From positions 3,170,001 to 3,234,000 of the forward strand of contig AP031358.1 of assembly GCA_037833965.1 (NCBI GenBank): DNA of 64,000 bases, in the 5' to 3' direction. The stretch is from Marchantia polymorpha subsp. ruderalis (Eukaryota; Streptophyta; Marchantiopsida; Marchantiales; Marchantiaceae). Under the pieces are notes generated by a model. It made no database searches and was not told where the DNA came from. It was given only the letters and a program-made list of their open reading frames with translations. Made by a program: the position numbers and the translations under genes. Positions 46,621 through 58,999 of this stretch are shown here, piece by piece (position 1 is the first letter of the stretch; the number at the start of each line of letters is the position of its first letter).

Positions 46621-48941
46621 TCGGATACCACCGGCCCGGAGCAGACCTGGAGAACTCAATATCGACGGACGCACTTCAATTGTTGGGCGTCAGTAGCTGA
46701 CGGGTGATGGTGAATCCTTGGACTATGGCGCTTCTGCGGCGACGAGCCTCTATTTCCGACCAGTACTAATATAGTGGCTCTATGACCATATGAGCAGTTG
46801 CTTACTTCCAAGCACTTCTCATCTCAAAGGCTGCAGTGAGGACCTGTGTCTGGACAAATTCACTTCCTTCCTTCCTGTGTCTCCTCAAGCTTTTCGATTG
46901 GCAGTATTCTTCAACTTACAGCGAGCATCGCTCTCTTGAGGTAAATAAGCTGCTGAATTCACGAGTTTGTGCCTACATTCTTACAACTATTTCGAATTAG
47001 CAAGATAGGCGTGCGGGTTGACGCACTTTCTGTACGGCATTGTGCCCTCTTAGTCGTGACTATTGATTGATCATATTTTTTGTTCTGTACGGCATGATTC
47101 TTTTACTTTTGCCAGCGTGCATAGACTGAGCTCACTATTCTTCAGCACGACCATTGCTGTTTTGATTTATCTCGGTATGTTAAGTTCGAATAAACGCAAT
47201 AGATGTGTACAGGCTCAGAATGTTTGCCTGCTGAAAGGGTGTAATTGCTGTTCTGAGCTGACTGTGCTTTTGGTTTTATGCAAGACAATGTCGTGTTTGA
47301 CAGAGACAGTTTGAATCAGTGATTGGGACCAACGGAGACGATGGGCTAGCCATGAGAATGTTTTACAATAAATTGCAGAAATATTCCAACCGAATGTTCA
47401 ACTTGAAGCTTACGGAACTGCCTGGCTGAGTAGTCGATCAAACCATAGTATCAGGGGAATCAACCTTCCAGAGTACTTCTCAACGCTCACATCGAGCTCA
47501 ATGTGGTCTCAGTAGATAGAGATGCACAAGCTCACGACACGATCCTCAAGGTCCTTCTCTCTAACGTACTTGTGTGACCAAGCCTGTGCGTGGAGAACCT
47601 CGAAACGTGGCTTCGTTCTTCTGTGGAAACACAGTGTTGAATCGTAGCTACTCCATGGGTCGAGGTGTACTCTGCACCCAAAACTCTGTCGGCAGGCCGA
47701 GGAATCCTTATCTAACTCATTGATATGGAGTTCTCATAGTGATCCAGACTCCCCCATGATCTCTGCGTAGGTCTTTAGCTCAGCAATGTAAGCATTGCCG
47801 GACTCTCTCCAAAGTAGAGTATTCAGATGCTTCGCGTTGATCTGATATTACTCTTACCTGACTTTGCATATAATCTCATCTAGGTTATCTGATTTCAGCT
47901 CGCTAGATGGAGTAGCTGCATGCATTTTATACTATGATCGGGTGTTTTTCGGCTTTGTTCAGTTTGCTCTTTTTCATTTGAGTGGCAACTCTGATATGTG
48001 GTACCAATGCGAATATAATAATCTCATCCCGCACGGGGCGAGAAATCATGCGTTTGCAGCGTGCATGCGAACGTATCGAGAAAAGTGGGTTGAAACTTTC
48101 ATAAAACATGCATAGATTTAGGTTCACATTCTCTCTCAGTAACTTCATAACTGAGAGAATATAACTGACGGCTACTACTAATGGTATTGCCCACCCTTCA
48201 GACAGCACTGAAAATTGCATGAAAAGTTTCTCGGTCAATTTTCTGTGCTGTTTGACGGTTGGGCAAAACCAACACGCAGTATCGTCAAAAGATATAAGAA
48301 ATATAGTATCAATCCTGAAACAACCCATTTCCTTTGAAATTTTTTTAGAATTATCTTTATAAACTTTGATCTCAGGATTGGAAATAGCGGACAAGACCTA
48401 GTTTTACAAGTTAACCTAGAAACGTAACAATCCGTTCTCTTCGAATTCCCAATTGCGCGTGTAACCATCTTCATGTTGAGAATATTGTCCTTCTTTATAA
48501 GTCTGTCTTGTCACGCAAACAGAGTTGTGTCTGAAATCCAGATTCTCTGGATGGTTTGTTTTATTCACAAGGAAGTTTCTCGCAACTTGTTCATCGTTTA
48601 GCCTTTCATTCACATTTATCCTAAGCTTTTTGTTACATCTTCGTGACTCTTGTAGCATACCACGCGGCCTTTAGTTGAAGGAATTCAGTATATTATTCCG
48701 AGTCTGTTGATTCTCGTAGGGGAGAGTATCCTGTCAAGAACTCTGTGCTCTATATCTTCTTACATGCCGCAAAGGTCTGATATGTCCAGATAGATTAATC
48801 GTTGACTTCACAGCAAGAGTGACCCTAGCACGTAGGAGGAAAAACCTTACATATCGTCAGTTCAAACTAACACACCTAGATTCAATATTCTGAGATATAG
48901 TGTTACTAAGTGTTGTTGATATTTTTTAATTCATGATTATA

Positions 48942-49316
48942 TAATATAAATATATTTTTTAATCTGGTCAAGAAGAATTCACATTTTATCATCACACAAA
49001 TATGATATGACTAATTACTCCACATAAGAAAAGAAAAAATATAAATTACATCATTTGCAACTACTCAAAAGAACATTCTCCATTTTAGGCATGATAGAAT
49101 GAATGAGCTTCGATCATGGTATCCATAATGCTATATAGATACATCATGTTGATAATGTGAGAAAGAAAGAATATCTTGCATTTTGATCTCTTTGAAAAGT
49201 GTCCAAATTTTTTAATTAGAAATATTTACCTGTAGATCATTTTAAATAATGTAAATATGATCACGTGATGATAAAATGTGACATCTTCTTGACTTGAAAA
49301 AGAAATATTCATATTC
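48942..49316. mobile_element. Foldback MITE-like element
   Basis: Inverted arms at about 48942-49013 and 49252-49316; in the best part (48967-48995 against 49265-49293) 27 of 29 positions match. About 240 bp of AT-rich noncoding DNA separates them. Size and structure suit a MITE; superfamily and target duplication not determined. Confidence 0.5.
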
Positions 49317-50012
49317 TTGGTACATGGAAGTTCGTATTGGACTATACATATATTCTTTTGGCGTAATCCACTCCAAGAGTTTGGGAACCTATCTTTGCCG
49401 ATGTACTTTACCTTCTCGGGTCTCAGCGTCCTGGATGTGATCAACTTGCACTCAAGAGCATGCACATTCATAATTAAATCATTTTCAAAACAAACCTTTT
49501 GGGTGTGGAGGATCTAGTTTGTCTCTAGTTTAGAATCCGACATGTATTTCACGGGTTAGATGCAGTATCTTTAAACCTCATCGCAGCGAATGACAGAAAG
49601 TACCTTTATCAGGCTTCGTGGCGTGGGCAGTTTGATCCAGATTTAAAGATCAGATATCATTATGACGGGAAACTCGATCTTTGAAGTTCTCGACGATGTG
49701 CACATTCGGTACTGGAACTGCCCGTGAGACAGTGGGAAAACGGCCGGGACCCTCATCGACGCCCATCGGATCATTAGATCGAGCAAGGTGACGTGATGAC
49801 GTTTTGTTGGCATACGATCACCAATAGTAGAAAGTCAGTTTCTGGAATCCTGTAAGACCTCTTCTTATATCCCAAATAAATCAGTGATTCGGTATGAATC
49901 TATTTTTGAAATAGATTCCTCGAACACTAACAAAAATGGTATGAATCTCCTTAGACATAGCATATCAATCAGATCTATCTCAAATTAAAATGATTTGGTA
50001 ATCATCCATGCG

Positions 50013-50084
50013 TCTATATCTATGACAGCCGTATGTATATACTTCTTGTCTATATATATGACAGCCGTATGTATATACTTCTTG
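50013..50084. repeat. 36-bp tandem duplication
   Basis: Units 50013-50048 and 50049-50084 (core GACAGCCGTATGTATATAC) differ at a single base, so the duplication is recent. Confidence 0.9.
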
Positions 50085-50805
50085 ACATCTTAACATTACC
50101 ACAACATAAGCATAAGCTTCAAATGAATTCTCCTGTAATAGAGTTTGAAAAAATTCTTGCCCTCTAGTCTAGATCAAAATTTTCCACCATATCACTTTGT
50201 CGATAAGAATATTTAATGGTAAATACATCAGATTTGAAGTCAATCCTTAAATCATGTCAGTTCAAGACCGAATGCTCTGTGCTATAATTTCCTACATATC
50301 TTCACATTATAAGTCTTATCACTTTGAGTTTAATCCAGATATATGAATCTGTTCTTCATCAATATGACTGCCTAAAGATATAATATTTTGTTGGTAAATA
50401 AAAACATTGTGAGCAAAAGCCTATTTTTCTCTCTAGACTCCATTATCTCACAGTCAACTGGTTGTGAACTATTAGATGTAACTCCTCTAGCTTTAAACTC
50501 TTAATTTGTATCATAAAGATATGTATTTATAATTACCACTTGCTCAGTCCAAAAGAAATCATGCTCAAAAATATATCTTTTAACTCCCGGTGAGATTCAA
50601 ATATAAGAATATAGTCATTTCGTCCTCTTAGATGTTTTCTCCATCTTTTATTTTCATCGTCTTGCTAGACTAAGAGCTCATCAATGGTTGGAATTTCCAC
50701 TTGCAGTGCTAGCTTCTCTGCTCAACCAATCCAAGGCTTGAGATCGAAATCAATAAATTCGTGGCATGTACATGTCAAATTTAAAACTTAATATCTCTTG
50801 GAGTA

Positions 50806-50920
50806 AATTACTTGATGGGACCCTTGGAAACTCAAGAGAGTTGAGTTTCCAACTCAACTCTCTTGAAGGGACCCAACAGTTTTCAATTTACCGGATGTGA
50901 CTCCATTCGACGGCCACCGT
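50806..50920. repeat. First copy of a CTTGATGGGACCC repeat, with overlapping palindromes
   Basis: Starts AATTACTTGATGGGACCC and later has GGGACCCAACAG...CACCGTCA, as does the copy at 51193-51290. Inside, TCAAGAGAGTTGAGTT (50832-50847) pairs perfectly with 50851-50866, and TTGGAAACTCAA (50824-50835) pairs perfectly with 50841-50852. The two hairpins share bases and exclude each other. Confidence 0.8.
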
Positions 50921-51192
50921 CAACCATGTTCTTATAACCTACGTCACTTGTAGATAGATATAAGTAGAATGTAATGTCCACTGATATGTCATTCATGAAA
51001 GTGATAAGCCTTGTGTGATAGATAGGAGCTACATTACTGACAATCTAGAATTAAAAAAAAGAACATAGATATAAATGTGATTGTTGCTAGAATTGCTTGG
51101 GGAACCAATAGCAAAGAGGAAAAGCAAGTAAAGAAATGTTTACACCAACATTTTAGTGGAATTCTAATGTATATATTACAAGAGATGTGAGG

Positions 51193-51290
51193 GAATTACT
51201 TGATGGGACCCCTGGTAAATCTAAAACACTTGATGGGACCCAACAGGTTTCATTTTACACGATTGGCCCTGCAGCCCCACCGTCAGTGAC
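51193..51290. repeat. Second copy of the CTTGATGGGACCC repeat
   Basis: Diverged direct repeat of 50806-50920, about 390 bp away; itself contains CTTGATGGGACCC twice. The overlapping palindromes of the first copy are absent here. Confidence 0.7.
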
Positions 51291-52480
51291 GTTCCAGTAT
51301 TATCTAGGGTTATTTCGAGTAGAAAGATGAAGTCACGGTTTAGACTCATGGTGCCCGTCGTTTGTTTACACATGGCTGCGAAGGAGTCGCCAAAATACTG
51401 TGGTCCGACAATGGCGGACACTCCCCACTCTATAGAGCAAATCCTTTTTTTCAGAAGTTTTTTCACCATAGTTGAGAAAACTATACACACAATTTTAGTC
51501 TAGTTGCATCCAAAATACCAATAGTTCAATTTTCAATCGAATCTAATACAAACTACTGATCACTTGTGCATATGGATTGTAAACAAGAGAAGACTCACTC
51601 CAAGGCATTTGTTTATCTGACGTGGTTGAAGAGTTTGGACATCTACCAAAACATGTCAAGACTTAACTCTTATAGTTCATGATCATTACTAGCTCTAGTG
51701 TGTTCCTAGCATTGCGATTGTGCAATAATCAAATTTATGATGCCTTGGTTGCAAGTCTTGGGAATCTATGAAATATTTGACACAAAGAATTGCTTCTATT
51801 CTTGATCCGAGAAATTATTGCACCAAGTGTAAAATATGGTGTGAATTGTCTTGTAATCTCATATCGCCAGGCATATGAAAATATATATATAACCTACATA
51901 TAGAAAATAATGACATCGTTCATCAAACAACCTCACATAAGGGTTTCGTTATTATTAAAGACAAAAAAAAATTATTCAAAAATTTCCAAGTAGATTTCAA
52001 TGAAATAAGGCAAGCTAACCAAGCATTTGAAGATGAGATTACCCTACCATATGAAATATATAAGACAAATCAGTTTAATTCCTCAAAATAATGAGATAAT
52101 CAATCTTATCTAATAAAGTTTAGCTTTCGATTGAATTGAAATAAAAAACAGAAAAGATGTTTCCCTCTCATTTCAGAAAACTATAGTCGCAGGATGTGTG
52201 ATAATATATTCACGTGAGCTCAGTACTACTACTCTTTATCTTCGCAAGGTAAATGAGATCTCAGCCGCTCCCATGCAACCAAAAATGTATTAAAAGTCCA
52301 TCAACATTCAAAATAAAATTGCTCTTTGATTTGACACTGTAGAATGAGTCTTTTCTAGCAGTGAACCCTCCATGTCACCCATATTATAATGGTGAACCAT
52401 GCTACTCTTCCACATAATTCTTGACTTCACTCTATTTCCGTACATTATATGCAAGTTATACTCGCAAGAGATTCATCCTA

Positions 52481-52505
52481 GATCACTAATCAGTGATTAG
52501 TGATC
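52481..52505. repeat. 25-base palindrome
   Basis: GATCACTAATCA and its complement are separated by one base. Likely a simple cruciform-forming site; no gene nearby. Confidence 0.85.
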
Positions 52506-54901
52506 ATAATGGACTATAGGCAGTCACGTTTGTTACAAGGTAAAGTTCAGTCAAATACAAAACTTCTGGCTAGTTAAGCTCAATTGAGAGAGTATAGAAT
52601 AATAGAGCAAAAGGGGTGAGTATATCTATTAATATGAAAAGTGATGAATTCAAGGTGGCACGATAGGGCTAGCTGAAATATAAATTATTGACTCTAACCT
52701 ATGAAAACTGTATACAATTGATGTAGATACTACTTGAGCGACCCAAAAAATCATCAAGTAACATGATTGATCTCCTATATACTTTTGTATGGAAATAGAT
52801 ACTTGATTTCCAAAATAACAAAAACAATATATTGGAAAAGTGAAATCTATGTCGTTTAGACTTGCAAGCCCTATGACACATACTTTCAAAGCGAGAGTCA
52901 GAATTCCACAGGAATCCACTCAAATGTACAGAAATGGAAAAATACCCGTTTTCGGAATCTCATAACGATCGATGGCCATACGTTACAGGCGCGTAACAAC
53001 CCCAGTATTGATGAACAAACTGCGAATAAAACAAACGCAATCTCAGTGTGAAATATTCACACTCTTATGTCATTAAAAAACTCTCTGATGGAGTCGTGTG
53101 TATCGAAGTAAGGGGGCCTCCAACTAGGTTAGGTAACCCACAATCATATATTATTTATGAAGCAGTTCACGGTGTAACAAACCACCGCCGAATATTGGAG
53201 GTACATCTCCCACTGTCAATGTGGAAATTTTGCATTACCTTCTTCAAGTCAATTCAAGGTAACACTTACCGTATAGACACAGGGTGGTGACATTATGTAG
53301 TGCCATGGCGAACACCGACCAAGAAGAGTACGAACTTTAAAAGTATCTTTCCAGGCGGCCGCGTTTCGGGGATTTGCTACATGCGATGTGATTGCTACAG
53401 ACAGAACTGGGTCGGCACTTTGCAGATTGCATATCTGCAGTGGCCCCATATTGAGTGAAGTGTGGAGCTCTACAGTTGAATACAGAACATGCAGTCTTGC
53501 AAGAAGACCGGAAGCTTCGGGTGTTCTTTACGAGGAGTGTCTGTCGATCTAGTTTGAATAGATTCGACCTTAGAAGAAACATAAATGTATGTTCTTGTTT
53601 ATATGTACTGGGAGTATCCGTCGGTATTGCCTCGTGAGTGGCGGTTGCTAGTGTTACAGGAAGCAAGGGAAGTCCTGACTTATACACCATCTTCACGGAA
53701 ATCCATTTCACTCTGTCATGCCTGATGCTCATAGGCTCAATTTCACATCCGATATTCCGATATGCAACAAGTTTATTGGCACATTTAATTGGAAATATAG
53801 ATTGTTCAATGGTCATTACACGACCTGTTTTACATGTTACCTAAATCGTGCTTCTGGATTTCTGGAGTACAAATTGAGAAGTTAGTTATTCAGGAAATTT
53901 CAGCTGTTACCCGCATACTAGATTGATGCAGTTTAAATTTTCAGATCAATAGTGCACTCAGCAGGTTACTGCAGCGAACATCATAAGCTGCCAATCTGCA
54001 ACAGTTACGATTGTGAAGCTTGACATATTTACAATTCAGATTTCCAACGTTCTCTCCGCTTCTTGCAATAAAAAGAGATCAAATCAGATAAATCACCACA
54101 ATTTTGTCCTATAGGTAGGGATTGAGATCTTTTTAAGGTACAGCTCGGTCAGAGGGGACATGTCGATCTACTCTGTACTGAACAGAGGCGACATTGTTCC
54201 ACCATACACTAAAACTCAGCTCGATAATGCAAAGTTCAAAGTTTGCAGTGCGACGTACAAAGAAATCTCAAAACTTTTCGCTCGAATAGCTGTACTTATG
54301 TCTGGCATGATACATTATGGTGACATGACACAAAATTTTAGCACTTAACCATCTTACATGATGTAAACAATCCATAGGCCAACTATCTGCCAACGGTATC
54401 TGGTGGAAAAATTGAAAAATCAGCACGACAAACTCAGACAAGATCTTTTTGGTGAAGTGTTTATAAACACATATTTACAAAATAATGATTCACAATCTTC
54501 CCCACCTTGACCAATATACTGTCTACCGCCACATTCTCACACCTCAATCTTCCACATGAGGATTGTTCAATTTATTCCTAAACGCTCTCATTTCATGTTT
54601 CTAAATTCTACGGCCCTATCACCAATCTAACCAACAAAATCCTCAACTGGAAAATGTAAAAGCTTATTTCTTTGCTGCAGACAATGATTGATCATTGGAC
54701 TGAACAGCCAGCTCTTTGCTTCCACTATACAACTTGGGAGAGACGAAAATTGATCATCCTGGAGATTGAAGACGACAAATATCCCTACACAGCTGTTGTA
54801 TGCTACAGTTTTCAACCACATCTGAACTGAATGGTACCATATCCGTTTGTTCGCTGCTTCTGCAACAAGAGCGGCGAATAGAAGGGGATATTATCATCTG
54901 T

Positions 54902-57900
54902 CTAGACATTCTCCGTGCCCTTTTCTTCTTCCAGAGCGTGCTGATTCCTCTTCATTATGATCTGACACACGGAGACTCCCTCACCAACAGAGAGGAAAAA
55001 CCATTCATGGCCCAAAAGGTCGGCGAAACCTCCAGCTTCCAGTTTTTCAATCACTCCTCCAACTGGGTTCGAGATTGTTATCTGGACACAAAACAAAATC
55101 CAAATCACGTCAATACTTACATACCTCTTCATTCCATAAAGATTTACATACAAAATCCACGTACCATTATTAAAGTGTAACTTGCTCAGGTCAGGCTTTG
55201 CATATTACGAGATGATGAAGATGGAAACTTCGACCACTGTTACAAAATAAGATGAAACTGAAATAAAGTAAAGAGCCTCAGAGTATCGAGCCTCAAGAGT
55301 ATCGATTCTACCCCTTGGTCATACGATATAAAACACGCCCTCCTATTCTGCTGCCGATATGTCCAATCTAGCCTACCTACACGTAGCCTTCGGGCAGCAT
55401 GAAAAGTTATGATTCCCACGCCATGCACAAAACAACAAAAAGTGTATATAACAAGCCTGATGAAGACCTTTATGTTCAGGACAAAGAGAGCTGTAAAGTC
55501 ACGCAGACATACAAACCACGACTTGAGAAAAATTCATACCTGAATACCCCGTTTCTTCATCGCTGTGTACAGTTCCTCAAAAGCATGAATACCAGCTGTA
55601 TCGATACTCATGACGGCTGTAAACAGATACCACATGTTGTTAAACACACGACACTGTTGAATTTCACAGGTGTATTGAGTTCTATGCCTAGAGAATAGAA
55701 TAAACTGACAAGAATACTTACGCGCCATCTCGATGATAATAAATTGTAGAGGAACTCCACCTTTCTCCTTGATATTGTCCTCTTCTTCGTTCACGTAACG
55801 AATGATTCTGTCGTTCAAGAAAAATGTAGGGATGAAATTCAGCCATACCACTCTATCCCAGCTTTGTAGCCCGTAGCCAGAATCACACGAACGAATTGCA
55901 CAGTTAAAGTTGAAATTTCACGGACGCAAGCATATTTATACCTTTCTCGGATGTAGTTCGAGTTGGAGAAGTAAATAGCAGCGTCGATGCGCACAATCAG
56001 AATACCGGGTTCGGTGGTGGCGTTAGGGTACTGAAGAGTATTTCGATAAATACTAGTTGATGGAATATTGCCCAAAACGGCCGTATGTGGACGAGTAACA
56101 TGAAGCAAAATTTTAGCGAAAGAGATGATAACCTGTCACATTCCACAAGAGTTATCAGTTAGCGATATATATTCCGAATCCAAATCGCTACGTCACTCAG
56201 TCAAATGTCCAAAATGTCCAAAAACCAAATGTCCTCAATTGGATAGTGAAAGAGTCGTTTCAGTGCCAAAAGTGACAATAACATCCCGGGCAAAACTTTG
56301 TTATTTAGGACAGTACGAAGGAGCAATGCACAATTACCAAGGGCCCGAAGCACACCCAAAATACAACATCACAAGGCTCTAACAAAAGCTGGGGTGCATT
56401 GAGTTAATCGCCTCATTTTATCATTTCTATGCAAGGCTGTGATTCTCCAACATCAAATGCTTTTCTACTATAACAAACTATAACTCACTCCTTTTCATAC
56501 GCCGTACAAATGCAGTGACACCTATTGCATACACCTGAATATGATCAACACATTCAACTTCTTCGCTCGACCTATTCAGGCTTTCATCCGAATACGAAAT
56601 TGTGGCAAACAATTCATAACAAATTTAAGATCTAGATGACAAATGACCGCAATTCACAGCTATAATTCAATTCTAAATTCAATACGTACCGCGACGAGTA
56701 GACCAATCTCAACAGAGACAAAAAAGACACCGAAGAATGCTCCAGCAAGCACCAAAAAGTCGACCTTGTCGGTTTTCCAGACGAGGAACGCAGCGTCGAA
56801 ATCGACCAGACTGACGACGGCGGATATGATAATCGCAGATAGGATACAGTTTGGTGTGTAGTGAAACAATGGCGTCAAGAAGAGAAGGGTAAATAGCACC
56901 ACGATTGCCATGACGATATTGGCCATGGCTGTTTTGCAGCCGGATTGATAGTTCACAGCTGAGCGAGAAAAGGAACCTGCATGAAGAGGTACGTGAACGT
57001 GGGCATTACAATATGCATATATATATGATTTAGGAATATTCCATATAACTCTACTTTCCTACATGGGATAAAATATGGGTCAAAGGAAGCATTGGAATCA
57101 GTCTCAAATAATCAGCTACAAACTGGAAATGACCAAATCAAACACGCTTCCTCACCTGTTGCTACGTAGCAAGAAGTGAAGGACCCGGCAATGTTCATAG
57201 ATCCAATGGCAATCATCTCCTTGTTTCCATCGATATGATAGTCCTTGAGAGACGCGAATGTCCTTCCGATAGCAACAGCTTCAGTGAGAGCTACGAGTCC
57301 AGCTACAAGACCCACTTTGAACCCCTTCGACAAATTTTCTCCAGTCCAATAGATCTCGTGCAAACTGCCTGGATTGATTCCTTGTTTTATATTCCTCACG
57401 ATTTTGACACCATGCCTGTCGGCACGAGTGACAAACACGAAAAGGGTGGACAAGATAACAGATGCCAAAGGAGCCATAGCTGCAATCCAGAACAGCTTCT
57501 TCTTCATCTTCGCCTGGAAGGAGAAACAACAGCATTACATTCAAATTGAGCTGGTAGACTTCGTAAAACTCTATACACACAAAGCAATATTAAAAAAGGA
57601 TCTGCAATTAATTGCTTTGAAGCCTTGAGTACACCCGTCGAAATTACTCATAGGAACTTACGATGCGTTTGGTCGTCGGCAACACAAGGAGAAAGAACAA
57701 TCCGATGCAGATTGTCTGCCAATTCCACTGCATAAAGAAGAACAAATCAAAGTGTCATTTCTCAATATTTGCTGGTGTGGTCAACCGAAACTAGCAGCAG
57801 TTCGGAATCTGCAAGGGAAGTCTTCAAACCAAACTGCGAACCTACCTCATCCGTTCGGGTCCACACGGACCTCATCACTGACACGACGTCAGTGTTGGTA

Positions 57901-58979
57901 GTAAAGTGAGTAATACCAAGAAGCCCTTTCAATTGCTGTAAAGCAATGGTTACGGCAGCTCCAGCCATAAATCCAATAATTGCTGCGTGAGAAAGAAAGT
58001 CAATAATGAACCCGAGTCGAAAAAATCCCAGACCCGCCTGCACAACTCCCGCGAAGAACGTCGCTGTGAGAGCAAGACGATAGTACAATTCTTTCTCGAG
58101 AATTGGATCGGCCTCGCTCTTCAGCAGTTGACCAATCAATATGGACACGACTGCAACGGGTCCGATTGCAATATCTCTGGAGCTTCCCAGAACAGAATAC
58201 ACGAGAGGTGGTACAAAGCTAGAATCTGCATTTCATGAGATGTAGGATGTCAATCCATTGGTCCGCATTTTTCATGCAGTCGTCCTAAACTGTGAAAACA
58301 ACATAATCTCCGGAAAGAATTCGATAACCGAGTCAGTCATGAAATGATATATACTCACATAGGCCATTGATGGGATCCAAGTTGGCCAGTTTTGCATACC
58401 CCAGATCCTGCATAGGACAATATTGCAAGAGATTAAAATCATGCGAACCGTTTGGCCGCCGCGTATGGGAATGAAAGCTCTGAATGAGCTCGTTCAGCTG
58501 TTCTAACTTCCATGTCATGTCTTCGGAGCTCAGAACAACGACAAATCTACCAAACTTTTCTACCCATGCATGTGCCTGTCAAAACAGTACTTCGACGTAA
58601 AGAAGACACGTACTTGAGGAATGGCGAGGCTGGCAATAGTCAAGCCAGCAATTAAATCGCCTTTGAACAATTTCCAATTGTACTTAGGCAGCCAATCCAG
58701 AATGGGAAAGATGTAGGCCAAACCCATGAGCCATCGTCTCTTCCCGGTGTGGCCCTTGAACTGACGCAGTGGGTCGTCTGGAAAAAAGGTCTCCTTAATA
58801 GTATCTCCGATTTGATTTCCAAGACTAGCACGAGGTGGGATTCCTACTTTGTGTACCAAGGGCCTGTCCTCGGGTTTCGTTGCTTCCTGGCTCCCTTCCT
58901 CCAAGTCCGTATGAATTCTGCGACTGTGGCCTTCAGCCTGCCTTTCTCTTTCGGACTCGCTTCTGGTAAAATGACTCAT
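54902..58979 (-). CDS. SULTR: Sulfate transporter 3 of the array (SULTR group 1-like, 679 aa)
   Basis: Same family and role as the other two. Ten exons join in frame: 58979-58614, 58407-58359, 58225-57846, 57727-57662, 57513-57156, 56976-56690, 56132-55942, 55807-55722, 55616-55540, 55081-54902. The 380- and 358-bp exons equal exons 3+4 (208+172) and 6+7 (231+127) of the sister genes, so introns 3 and 6 are absent exactly at their positions. N-terminus has VHKVGIPP and ETFFPDDPLRQFKGHTGKRR; the membrane domain is complete ([47 protein letters not shown]). STAS has MSIDTAGIHAFEEL with Thr at about 601, and the tail is one residue longer than in copies 1 and 2. Group-1 placement rests on the VHKVG and AIGRTFA signatures recalled from Arabidopsis SULTR1 proteins. 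No damage seen. Confidence 0.94.
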
Positions 58980-58999
58980 TTTCGCTACGTCACGGAGCG

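Larger units (their letters stand above)
41877..54901. other. 13-kb AT-rich spacer between SULTR copies 2 and 3
   Basis: Contains the copy 2 upstream region (to about 43 kb), a small GC-rich patch at about 46.45-46.75 kb, several hairpins and foldbacks listed separately, and one short minus-strand frame at 45.1-45.3 kb. I looked for a fourth SULTR or its remains and found no exon-like stretch. Frames at 53.0-53.85 kb on both strands are open for up to about 160 codons but show no domain. No other supported gene. Confidence 0.5.

Noticed and set aside
50013-50084. Possible CRISPR-like repeat
   Set aside because: Only two abutting units without spacers; a plain tandem duplication in a plant genome.
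53337-53816. 159-codon minus-strand frame
   Set aside because: No domain, opposite frames equally open, no splice or promoter context. Left unassigned.
54902-58979. SULTR copy 3 as a retrocopy
   Set aside because: It keeps nine introns, so it is not a processed retrocopy; only two introns are missing.
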